Below, in pieces: positions 8,970-17,131 of a stretch of 50,181 nt of DNA. Made by a program: the position numbers and the translations under genes. Positions within the stretch are counted from its first letter, which is position 1. The number at the start of each line of letters is the position of its first letter. Source of the stretch: Amazonocrinis nigriterrae CENA67 (GTDB lineage: Bacteria > Cyanobacteriota > Cyanobacteriia > Cyanobacteriales > Nostocaceae); contig NZ_JAECZC010000100.1 of the NCBI RefSeq assembly GCF_016056305.1, positions 1 through 50,181 of the forward strand, given 5' to 3'. The notes under the pieces are model-generated. The model searched no databases. It was not told the origin of the DNA and saw only the letters and a program-made list of their open reading frames with translations.

Positions 8970-10736
8970 CTAAAAACGGTCAATATCAGCTTCGATGCTG
9001 GTAATTTCTGCTTGGCTCAAAAATACTTCTTCTTTGCGTGTGGCGTAAGCTGGGAAGGGGAAATTAACTAAAATTGGTGCGGGAACTTCTGGCTGATGCA
9101 CAAACATCGTCCCGGATTTAAGAAATAAAGCTCGCTTACGACACGAACCTGTGAGAAAGTTGTATTCGGGGCGTTCTGCTTCGGCGGAATCTAATCTACC
9201 TACAACACGAATAGCCGCTTGTCCCACCACACGCCGTTCAACTTCTGAGGCGGTTTGCTGTGCGCCAATTAAGATAATTCCTAGAGAACGTCCTCGTTCT
9301 GCAATGTCTACCAGCAAATCTTTAATGGGGCTACGTCCATCACGGGGCGCGTATTTGTTCAATTCATCCAAAACAATAAAAACAACAGGTTCCCTGCCTT
9401 GTTTTTCTTTTTGAAAAAATAGCTTTTGTAGTAAAACACCCACAACAAATTTTTGAGCGCGGGCGCTGAGTTTGTGGATATCAGTTACAGTCAGTTGAGC
9501 ATCTGAAGCGAGGGGATTGAGTTGATATTTCGCAACTTCATCCGGTGATAAATCGCCCCGAATTAAATGGCTAACTTCACTACTGATACCGTATAAACGC
9601 CGAATCATTGCTTCCGCCGTAGCTGGAACATTGCGCCCTAACCAACGCCTGTTTTCTTCTCTATCTTCATCGTTGAGTAATTTATCTTCTAAAAAGTCAA
9701 TTAAATCTCTAAATGTTTTAATTTCTGTTTTACCTTCTTCTCCAAAGGCTTCGACTTGCAAATGAGCTTGCAGTTTACGCCGCCGCTTCTGATCGCTTTG
9801 GTCATTTTCTTCTGCTAGTCGTGCTAATCGTTCTTCTACCGTCGTCACTAAGTAGGATAAATTTCCTCGGTCTAAATCTTCACCAGTGAACAAAAATCGA
9901 AACAAGCGATCGCGGCACAATTCCCGAATACTCCATAAATAAACTGATATGCCTTCAGAACGCTGTTCTAAATCAGAGTCAACAGTCCGAGAATCTCTTT
10001 TTGGTGCAGCCCGAAAACTTGTACTTTTAAAAGGTTGTACTGGCAATTTTATCAGATCATATTTATTTTGATTATTTTGTTTTTCAAAATTACCATAAAT
10101 TTTATTAAGCTTATCTAAAAAGAATAAATCCTCACCTTTAACATTGAAAATTAGCGCTTTTGTATTAGCTTTATAAGAACCTAAAACCGGAGAATTGAAA
10201 ATAGAATATAGTAAAAATAAAGCATAGGATGTTTTAGTCGCAACTCCAGAAACCCCAGAAATGTTCACATGAGCGCCTTTTTCACCATTGATAAATGAGT
10301 AGTTAAAATATGCTGCGTTGCCATTATTCATAATGCCAGCTGGAATCGGGGTATCCATGCTGTCAAAATACAAAGCCGATGCCAGTTGCTTATCTACAGC
10401 TAGGTAAACCTCATCGCCTGGTTGTGGAGGTAAATATTCTTCTGGCTCAATTCTTGTGACTTGAACGTGAGCAGTGTAAGAAATGTTGACTGGCAAAATA
10501 CCTTTTTTAGCTACTAACAAAGTATCAGTATCAAACTGCGCTCCTTCATATTGAGTGCGAACATAATCAACGACACCGTAAAAATAAACAATTCCAGCAT
10601 TATCAGGACGATGAGTTTTTACCTCTATAACATCATCTAGATGCAAAACTTTTTCCGAGTCTACTGCTATCCAAAATTCTAAAGGAGTTGCTTCTTGAGT
10701 ACCAAGTACATAACCAATTGCTTGAGTAGATGTCAT
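8970..10736 (-). CDS. herA: HerA-type ATPase (DUF87 helicase/translocase)
   Basis: A 588-residue FtsK/HerA-superfamily motor. An N-terminal HAS-like beta-barrel segment (about residues 1-130) is followed by a P-loop, ISGVSGVATKT, and a Walker B, VFIVLDELNKYAP. Downstream QQTASEVERRVV matches the conserved arginine-bearing region of DUF87 proteins. The start is ATG 10736, with GGAGG six bases upstream; an in-frame earlier start would overlap nurA. In archaea HerA forms a hexamer that drives DNA into the NurA nuclease. The gene sits two bases after nurA and nine before sbcD, which fits that pairing. Confidence 0.88.
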   Translation of the reverse strand: MTSTQAIGYVLGTQEATPLEFWIAVDSEKVLHLDDVIEVKTHRPDNAGIVYFYGVVDYVRTQYEGAQFDTDTLLVAKKGILPVNISYTAHVQVTRIEPEEYLPPQPGDEVYLAVDKQLASALYFDSMDTPIPAGIMNNGNAAYFNYSFINGEKGAHVNISGVSGVATKTSYALFLLYSIFNSPVLGSYKANTKALIFNVKGEDLFFLDKLNKIYGNFEKQNNQNKYDLIKLPVQPFKSTSFRAAPKRDSRTVDSDLEQRSEGISVYLWSIRELCRDRLFRFLFTGEDLDRGNLSYLVTTVEERLARLAEENDQSDQKRRRKLQAHLQVEAFGEEGKTEIKTFRDLIDFLEDKLLNDEDREENRRWLGRNVPATAEAMIRRLYGISSEVSHLIRGDLSPDEVAKYQLNPLASDAQLTVTDIHKLSARAQKFVVGVLLQKLFFQKEKQGREPVVFIVLDELNKYAPRDGRSPIKDLLVDIAERGRSLGIILIGAQQTASEVERRVVGQAAIRVVGRLDSAEAERPEYNFLTGSCRKRALFLKSGTMFVHQPEVPAPILVNFPFPAYATRKEEVFLSQAEITSIEADIDRF

Positions 10737-10738
10737 TC

Positions 10739-11779
10739 CTAACCTCCAATAGATGCTAAAAAGCATTGCAATCGTCGCTTAATTAATTCTGCATCACCCA
10801 TCTGTCGCCCTAATTCCTGTTCTAAAGCGCTAACAGGTGCAAGATTTTGTGGTGCGCGAGGATCTCGTGATGGATGGGAAGCGTAATAGGGAATTAAATA
10901 GCAAGTTTGATTTGCTATTTCTTTAACTCTTTCTATGTCAATTTTGTTAGATAATTCCAGCCGCACAATACCATGTAAATCGTGGTAGCCAAATCGTTGT
11001 GGTGAATGTTGAGCATCACCAGATTGCAAATACCAAGAGTATTTGGATCTATCTTTACTATCTTTAATTTCAAAAATAGGTGTGCGCTGTCCTGGTAGCA
11101 GTTTCCATAGGAAGCCAGCATATTTTTCTGGGAGGAATTGTTTATGCATCGTCTTGATGTAGCCCAAGGTAGATGTTGGTGATTTATATCGCAATGGCCC
11201 ATCTCGAACTACTAAAGTATCTGCATCTTTGACATTTAATTTGCCTATTAGTTGTTCTTCTGCATCTAACATGGCATTTTGCACAATTACCCGCCGAACT
11301 TCAGGAGTATTATCAAATTTACTGTTAAATGGTTCGTATAATAATTCTGCTTTACTTCCTAAAGGACAAGGAATAAGTGTTTTTACAGCTTCTTGTTCAC
11401 CACTAAAACCTACAACTCGGTGAACATCAATTTTCGGTTCTTCAAGATAACTTGCTTTAGGAATAGTTCTATCTACTACCACAGCACCTACAGCAATTGT
11501 GCCAAATACTCCGTAGATAATTGTGTTATCATTGCCACCTACAAGGGCAGCATCTAGCCGCCGTCGCCCGTCAATAAAAATCAGGCGATTAGGTAGCGAT
11601 CGCGCCTGGGAAGACTGAAAACAGTCCCAGTTTTCAGTTTCTCTTGTAGGGTTAACATCACTTTCAGACAGCGGAAGTTCTTCCTTAATCTGAATTGCAG
11701 GCTCGTAGTTATTTCCCCAAGGTTCAAGGCGAAAGTTATGCGATCGCCAGAACTCATTTACATCATTCTCCTCAACCAT
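10739..11779 (-). CDS. nurA: NurA-domain 5'-3' nuclease
   Basis: A protein of about 346 residues with a NurA domain, the nuclease that works with HerA in end resection. The metal-binding segment LIFIDGRRRLDAALVGG, with the first catalytic Asp, lies near residues 65-80. Later segments FEIKDS and VVRDGPL fit the remaining acidic residues. The ATG at 11779 is preferred, but no strong ribosome binding site is present, and an in-frame GTG at 11827 would add 16 residues. It is the first gene of the operon, followed by herA after two bases. The family assignment rests on the FIDGRRR-type motif and the herA neighbour. Confidence 0.8.
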   Translation of the reverse strand: MVEENDVNEFWRSHNFRLEPWGNNYEPAIQIKEELPLSESDVNPTRETENWDCFQSSQARSLPNRLIFIDGRRRLDAALVGGNDNTIIYGVFGTIAVGAVVVDRTIPKASYLEEPKIDVHRVVGFSGEQEAVKTLIPCPLGSKAELLYEPFNSKFDNTPEVRRVIVQNAMLDAEEQLIGKLNVKDADTLVVRDGPLRYKSPTSTLGYIKTMHKQFLPEKYAGFLWKLLPGQRTPIFEIKDSKDRSKYSWYLQSGDAQHSPQRFGYHDLHGIVRLELSNKIDIERVKEIANQTCYLIPYYASHPSRDPRAPQNLAPVSALEQELGRQMGDAELIKRRLQCFLASIGG

Positions 11780-11926
11780 CAGTTTGGTTTTACACAGTAA
11801 AAAATTTGTTTCTAATTTTACTCGCACTATACCAATGGTTGCTACATTTATGGCATATTTTTTTACATAAATTGCATCAATCTATACAATCAACTTGAGG
11901 ATTGCTGATTCTAAATATGATTTGCA

Positions 11927-11952
11927 TAGAGGCAATTGATCAATTGCCTCTA
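11927..11952. terminator. 26-base perfect palindrome between GH1 and nurA genes
   Basis: TAGAGGCAATTGA is followed directly by its exact reverse complement, so the sequence can form a long stem. It lies 17 bases beyond the stop of the GH1 gene (minus strand) and upstream of nurA. No T-run follows on either side, so it may be an intergenic REP-like element, an operator or a factor-assisted terminator. The remaining intergenic bases (11780-11969) hold nothing else I recognise. Confidence 0.45.
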
Positions 11953-11969
11953 CAAACAGGGTCGTATAT

Positions 11970-14192
11970 TTACACTCCCCTATTCTTGATAATTTCTCGG
12001 TAAGCAGTCGCAGCTAGAGTTGGCTGGCGCTTTAAGTTTACGTCAGTATCTAGGTCAATATGATACAGCCCAAAATCGCTATCGGGGCCAAACTTCAGAC
12101 CCCATTCGCGGTTAGAGGTGATGCACCAAGAGACATAAGCCACCACATTTACGCCATCTTGACGCGCACGCTGTACCTGCTGGACGTGCTTACGAATGTA
12201 GTCTTCACGGGTGATGACTTTATCAGCCACTTCAACACAACCGTTCTCAATAATCAGAATTTCCTTACCTGGGAACAGGTTAGCGTGAAACTTCAGCATG
12301 TCGTACAGTACCTCAGACCAAACTGGCGCATTACCAAAACGTCCAAAGGCTGCATCCATTAACTGCTGGATACGGTTGAGTCTTAAATTGCTGATACCCC
12401 AGTAATAATCAAACCCCACAAAATCCTGCTGACCGACGCACTCTTGAGGACAGAGAAATGTTGGCAACTTCCCAGCCATGCCAAGATGCCACCAGTTACT
12501 TGTCAGCGACGTGGAAAGGACGCTGAATAATTTCTGAATTGGGTCAAAGATTTTGACAGCAGAACGCAGCACAGGTAGGCGTTCTTTTGTGGAAACGGCA
12601 TAAAACTTAACTTTGTTGGGATCGCCGAAAATTTGCTTGGCTACGGTACGAGCTAAATCGATTTCTAAGCCGCTAAATTCTCCTGTGTTGGGGTCACGAT
12701 AACCAAATCCAGGGACGTTATCTTTAACGGCAACTATTAAATAACCCCGGTCTTGAATGCGACGTAACGGCGTTCCTGACTTGGCAAGGGGTAGAGATTG
12801 AGCAAAAGTGGCTGTGGGAGAATTAGAAGAACCAGTACTAATATCGGCTAAAGTCGATCGCCTGCCGATGGGAGGCACAGCAGGAACAGGTAAATTAGGA
12901 AAGTGACGAGTAAAACTGTCTTGCCAATCACCAGATTCTTTAAAATATCGTACCGCTCCATCTACAGCATTTAGCAAAGCGCGATCGCCTTTAACCACCG
13001 CAGCTGCATAATTTTCTTCTGTCAGCTGGTCACCGTTATTACCCACCAAACGGTATTTTCCTGGATACTGTTCCAACACTCCCAACACAATCACGTCATC
13101 AATCAAGATGCCGCTAATCTGTTCGTAGTCCAAGGCTCTCAAGGCATCACTAAAGTCTTCTAATACTTGGACATTGGCGGCGGGAAGTAATCTATCTACA
13201 GTAGATTCAGCCGTAGAACTTTTCACTACTGCTACAGGTTTACCGTTGAAATCTGCAAGTTTTTGAATGGAACTGTCTGCTTTGACTAACAAAATTTGAC
13301 TAGCTTGAAAGTAAACCTCAGAGAAAGCCACTTCCTGCTGTCGCTCTTGCGTCATAGTCAAGGTAGCAATAACTACATCCACCTCTCCTTTTTCCAGCAA
13401 AGCCCGCTCAGTGAAACGCTTTCCTTGAGCAACAAAGTCTTCAGGACGACGCAAATTAGTGACATTGCGATCTATCAGTTTTTGCACCCATAAAGGTAAA
13501 CCCAACAGCATGGGATTTGCTCCCACTTGGGCATCTGGGTTAACTTGCTTAAGGATGGTTCTAGCTCTGGTGTGGGCGATGAATAAATTCCGCATGAGCT
13601 TTTGCACTGCGGTCATTTGATCAGCGATGCTAGCACCTCGATCCAAACCGGGAGGCATAAAGTAAGCTCTTTCCCACCAAGGTTTGACGTAGCCATAAAT
13701 TAACTGACTCGGTTCGTTAAAACTAATCCAGTAGCGTGACAAATGACCGAGACGCTTAGCAACTTCTGTCACATAGCTGGCGTAAATAGCAGGAAACTCA
13801 GGGTCAGTTAAACCCCCCCTTGCTTCTACATGCACCGGATGGGTAAAGTGGTGCAGAGTCACCAATGGTTCCATATTGTGCGATCGGATGGTTTCGATCA
13901 CTTGGCGATAATGTTCAAACGCTTCATCACTGAACTGACCAGGTTGGGGTTCCACCCGCGACCAAGCAATAGAAAAGCGAAATACCTTGCAACCGAGAGA
14001 TTGTGCTAAAGCGATATCTTCAGCGTAACGATTCCAAAAATCAGTTGCTTGACCCCTAACGGTGAGGGCGCGGCGACGTTCCCACACGTCTCGAATGTCC
14101 TCATAGCGGGAATCGTAGGCTTCGCATTGGTGGTCAGCTGTAGCCACACCAAACATAAATGATTCTGGTAACGGTGCAAAGCGATCGCTCAC
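11970..14192 (-). CDS. GH1 glycosidase with an inserted, permuted solute-binding (SBP_bac_3) domain
   Basis: A 740-residue fusion. Residues 1-258 are the first part of a GH1 beta-glycosidase barrel with the acid/base glutamate in SFNEP (Glu160). Residues 548-740 are the rest of the barrel, with DFVGFDYYWG and the nucleophile in IIENG (Glu649). Between them lies an amino-acid-type solute-binding domain in swapped order: residues 267-436 (VDVVIATLTMTQERQ..., IQKLADFNGKPVAVV) match the central and C-terminal part of SBP family 3; a Ser/Pro-rich linker (437-475) follows; then 476-544 (LRRIQDRGYLIVAVKDN..., GLEIDLA) match the N-terminal part. The start is GTG 14192 with GGAG eight bases upstream; the frame extending further upstream is repeat DNA. 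No signal peptide follows this start. The protein may be a hydrolase gated by a small ligand. It is the last gene of the minus-strand lipid-enzyme cluster. Confidence 0.82.
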   Translation of the reverse strand: MSDRFAPLPESFMFGVATADHQCEAYDSRYEDIRDVWERRRALTVRGQATDFWNRYAEDIALAQSLGCKVFRFSIAWSRVEPQPGQFSDEAFEHYRQVIETIRSHNMEPLVTLHHFTHPVHVEARGGLTDPEFPAIYASYVTEVAKRLGHLSRYWISFNEPSQLIYGYVKPWWERAYFMPPGLDRGASIADQMTAVQKLMRNLFIAHTRARTILKQVNPDAQVGANPMLLGLPLWVQKLIDRNVTNLRRPEDFVAQGKRFTERALLEKGEVDVVIATLTMTQERQQEVAFSEVYFQASQILLVKADSSIQKLADFNGKPVAVVKSSTAESTVDRLLPAANVQVLEDFSDALRALDYEQISGILIDDVIVLGVLEQYPGKYRLVGNNGDQLTEENYAAAVVKGDRALLNAVDGAVRYFKESGDWQDSFTRHFPNLPVPAVPPIGRRSTLADISTGSSNSPTATFAQSLPLAKSGTPLRRIQDRGYLIVAVKDNVPGFGYRDPNTGEFSGLEIDLARTVAKQIFGDPNKVKFYAVSTKERLPVLRSAVKIFDPIQKLFSVLSTSLTSNWWHLGMAGKLPTFLCPQECVGQQDFVGFDYYWGISNLRLNRIQQLMDAAFGRFGNAPVWSEVLYDMLKFHANLFPGKEILIIENGCVEVADKVITREDYIRKHVQQVQRARQDGVNVVAYVSWCITSNREWGLKFGPDSDFGLYHIDLDTDVNLKRQPTLAATAYREIIKNRGV

Positions 14193-14454
14193 GGTCAGAT
14201 CTCCTAAATAATGTTGAGTGATGACTGATGACTGATGACTAGACCTCTTGCAAAAGTCGTTCTTAGCGTTCTTTTCTTTGCACGGCAGTCGCCTCAAGTC
14301 GGGAAACCCGCCCACGGCGCTGCCTTGTCTTTGCGACTTTGCGTGAAACAAAAAAAGATTTATGCAAGAAGTCTACTGATGATGGTCAGGTAATCGTATA
14401 GTTATGAATCTCTGTCTTTAATATCCCTAGTCCCCAGTCCCCAGTCCCTAGTCC
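14193..14454. repeat. Intergenic heptamers and dispersed hairpin element
   Basis: TGATGAC heptamers (about 14217-14240), a GC-richer dispersed element at 14281-14325 (CGGCAGTCGCCTCAAGTCGG ... GGCGCTGCC), and CCCCAGT-like units at about 14428-14456. The element resembles the inserts at 31424-31478 and 35758-35813. On the minus strand this DNA stays open by chance and produces a false N-terminal extension of the GH1 gene. Confidence 0.75.
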
Positions 14455-15591
14455 CTAACTATTAACTGATGTTGCTACAGATGTAGTTGTAGTTGGATTT
14501 CGATGCTTGTTCAAAAATTCCACAAGTCTGGGGAAAATATCAACATGAACGTTTTTACCCATAAAAACATCTTGATGACCATAGCCAGGAAAAATATGTA
14601 ATTCGTGTCTACCTGGTACAATTTCTTCCAGTCTTTGGTGACAGAGAATATTAGAATCGGTAAACACACGATTGTTATCGCCTGTCATAAACAAAACTGG
14701 TGTTTCTATCTCTCGTACATACTCAAAATAATCATTTGGTAAGCGGTCATATTTAGGATTATTCGGTTCAAATTTGACTGCTCGATTACCTGCTTTTACC
14801 ATTTTGAGGACATGGCGATAATAATGTAAACCGTTGCCTCCATATAAATCACCACCTCGACGATGGGTGACATCCAAAAGATTTTCATGGCTGTATAAAG
14901 CAGGCCAACCAGTTCCCCACATCAAGCTAAGCATGTGACAAGCAGGTACATCACATTCATGATGAAATGCTGAGTTAATTTTTGAAAAGATTTTGCCTTT
15001 GGTGATACCTGGGTCTTCACTCCATCGCGGGTTTAAATAAGGAATTCCTAAAATATATTCAACGGCAAAAGGAGCAACATTTAATTTAAATTCTGACCAT
15101 TTAGGTATACGCGGCGTTAATGCCACACTATTGGCGATAACGCTGGTAATACCTGTGACAGCTTTAGCAAACAAGCTCATTGTGAATGATGCAGAACCTA
15201 AACAATGGCAGATAATGTGGATACGACGTGAACCAATGTGTTCTCGCATTTTAGCGATCGCTGCTGGATGATCGAATAAAGCGATATCATCCATGTTGTA
15301 GCGAGGCATTAGTAGGTTATAAGAATACCTGTTGCTCATGCGATAGTCTAAAGTCCAAACATCACCAAAACCTTGGTCTAATAGGTATTGCACTAGGTTG
15401 TAATGTTCGGGCATGATAAACATATCGGTCGAGGTAGTCAGACCATGAATAATCAAAACTACGTCGTCGCAGGCTGCACGCTGGAAGCGTAGCATACTTA
15501 ATCCCAGCTGATCTTCTGTGGAGAAATGATGTGTTGTAATCTCGGCATTTTTTACGCCTTCTAAGGTGTAAAGTGCTATTTCACGTTCCAT
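14455..15591 (-). CDS. Alpha/beta hydrolase with Cys at the nucleophile position
   Basis: A 378-residue alpha/beta hydrolase with no signal peptide. The oxyanion region is IIHGLTTSTD (residues 47-56). The nucleophile elbow reads CHCLGS, so Cys130 stands where GHSLG hydrolases have Ser. The acid loop is probably MTGDNN and the catalytic His is in GYGHQD. I recall related hydrolase domains fused to the C terminus of bacterial cholesterol-oxidase-like GMC proteins; here the hydrolase is a separate gene in the same cluster as such a GMC protein (18325-20646). It probably acts on a lipid ester or thioester. Substrate is unknown. The start ATG is preceded by an A/T-rich leader without a strong ribosome binding site. 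Confidence 0.78.
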   Translation of the reverse strand: MEREIALYTLEGVKNAEITTHHFSTEDQLGLSMLRFQRAACDDVVLIIHGLTTSTDMFIMPEHYNLVQYLLDQGFGDVWTLDYRMSNRYSYNLLMPRYNMDDIALFDHPAAIAKMREHIGSRRIHIICHCLGSASFTMSLFAKAVTGITSVIANSVALTPRIPKWSEFKLNVAPFAVEYILGIPYLNPRWSEDPGITKGKIFSKINSAFHHECDVPACHMLSLMWGTGWPALYSHENLLDVTHRRGGDLYGGNGLHYYRHVLKMVKAGNRAVKFEPNNPKYDRLPNDYFEYVREIETPVLFMTGDNNRVFTDSNILCHQRLEEIVPGRHELHIFPGYGHQDVFMGKNVHVDIFPRLVEFLNKHRNPTTTTSVATSVNS

Positions 15592-15889
15592 GATTTTCCT
15601 CGTTTGTTATTTGTCAGTTGTCAGTTGTTAGTTGTCAGTTGTTATTATTTTTTTGACTAGATAACTTAGGCATTCACTCTTTTAAACTCTTATCTCTTTG
15701 TGCCCTACCCTTCGGGAAGCTACTTCGTGTCTATGTGTCTTTTGCGGTTCGTTCTATCATACTTGTGCTTCAGCCCTCTACTCTTTTCAAAAATTAATTG
15801 ATTTTAACAAACCGCAGAGGCGCAGAGAACGCAAAGAGAGAAAATGGAGGTTTTTAGAATAATTTGGCATTGCTATAATTACTTTTTTA
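15592..15889. other. 298-base spacer of dispersed repeats
   Basis: No gene. It holds TTGTCAG-type heptamers (about 15610-15645), a short hairpin CCCTTCGGGAAG, the TCTTTTGCGGTTCGTT repeat near 15737, and the inverse repeat AACCGCAGAGGCGCAGAGAA near 15811. The last two are complementary in type and could pair in a transcript of the minus strand. Confidence 0.7.
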
Positions 15890-16846
15890 TTAAGTTAATT
15901 GTTGGAAACCTACTTCTCTTGTGATAATTGGTTTATATCCTAGTTCTTGTTTGATTTTAGAAATGTTATATTTTCTGGGCATGGCAACAAAAGATAAGTC
16001 AAATCTGGAAAGTGGAGGGGGGTTTTTAATGTTTAGCAGTTTCCAAATTGACTCGACGATTGTTGCTAATGTATTGGCTATGAAGCTAGGTAAGTTTTTG
16101 TTAGGGGCTTTTATACCTCTAATTTGAAAAATCTTATTGAAATATTCTTTGACTGTTATCGGGTCGTCATCGGTAACAATATATATTTGTTTATCATTAC
16201 CTTTTATACAAGCTAATGATATAGCTTCAACTAAGTTATCTACGTGAACTGTTTCGATAAGACACTGGCCATTATCTATCCACATAAATTGACCAGATTT
16301 GATTTTTGCTTCTAATGTTAGAGGTGTTTTATCGCCTTGTCCCCAAATATAAGTCGGACGCAGGATAATACACTTAGTTTCTGTAGGAAAATTTAAGATT
16401 TCCTGCTCAGCTAATTTTTTAGCTTTTCCATAGTAAGAATTGGGTTCTGCTGGATAAGGAAATTGTTCGTCTATATCAACTAAAGGAGCTACATCTTGAA
16501 GTACAGACTCCGAACTAATATAGATAAACCTTTTAACATGCATTTTGCTAGAACTTACCAATAAGTTTTTTGTAGCCAGGGTAATCTCTTGATAAAACTT
16601 CTCCCAAGGCCCCCAAAATTCTACTGGTGCAGCACAATGGATCACAATGTCATGCCCTTGGAGGTCTGTTTCCCATTGCGTAATATTCTCTAGAGAGCCT
16701 TTGATAGCTTTTGCTCCTAACTGCTCAAGAATCTTCGCTGATGAATCAGATCTGGCTAAAGCTGTCACAGTATTGTTGTCAGCGAGTAAACGTTTGATTA
16801 GTCTTTTGCCAAGAAAACCTGAGCCACCTGTTACAAAAATATTCAT
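15890..16846 (-). CDS. NAD(P)-dependent short-chain reductase, 3-beta-hydroxysteroid dehydrogenase-like
   Basis: A 318-residue extended SDR protein. The cofactor motif TGGSGFLG is at residues 6-13, and the catalytic Tyr-x3-Lys is Tyr139-Lys143 in SYYGKAKK. The HCAAPVEFWGP segment and the overall length fit the 3-beta-HSD/NSDHL-like and HpnA-type group rather than sugar epimerases. It would oxidise a hydroxyl on a sterol-, hopanoid- or terpenoid-like compound, or reduce the ketone. It lies in a row of five minus-strand genes with a GMC oxidase and a hydrolase, which fits lipid processing. Substrate is not shown by the sequence. Confidence 0.75.
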   Translation of the reverse strand: MNIFVTGGSGFLGKRLIKRLLADNNTVTALARSDSSAKILEQLGAKAIKGSLENITQWETDLQGHDIVIHCAAPVEFWGPWEKFYQEITLATKNLLVSSSKMHVKRFIYISSESVLQDVAPLVDIDEQFPYPAEPNSYYGKAKKLAEQEILNFPTETKCIILRPTYIWGQGDKTPLTLEAKIKSGQFMWIDNGQCLIETVHVDNLVEAISLACIKGNDKQIYIVTDDDPITVKEYFNKIFQIRGIKAPNKNLPSFIANTLATIVESIWKLLNIKNPPPLSRFDLSFVAMPRKYNISKIKQELGYKPIITREVGFQQLT

Positions 16847-17131
16847 TTAGCACCTCGGTTATTAAAGAAGGGGAAGGGGGAAGGAGGAAGGGGAAGGGGA
16901 AGGGAGAAGGGAAAGGGTAAGGGAAAAGTTAAACGCTTTGCCTTTAAAAGGTGACCTATTATTTAGATTTTTTTTGCTACTGTTGTTCATCTACCGTTTT
17001 TATCTCTCCAATTCCGAATATACAAACTTGAGATTTGTAAACTGGCAAATTGTCAGTTGTTATTTTTTATTTGTCAGTTGTTATTAACACTCTTCCTTCC
17101 CCTTCTCCCTTCTCCTTCCTCCCCTTCCCCA
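16847..17131. other. Spacer with complementary GA-rich and CT-rich tracts
   Basis: A purine tract of GGGGAAGG-type units (16867-16926) and a pyrimidine tract of CCTTCTCC-type units (about 17092-17130) face each other across about 165 bases and are near complementary. They could pair in a transcript or form triplex-prone DNA. Heptamers TTGTCAG occur between them. No gene is visible. Confidence 0.7.

Noticed and set aside
14193-14351. 53-residue N-terminal extension of the GH1 protein
   Set aside because: Encoded by heptamers and a dispersed hairpin element; GTG 14192 has a good ribosome binding site and fits the GH1 start.
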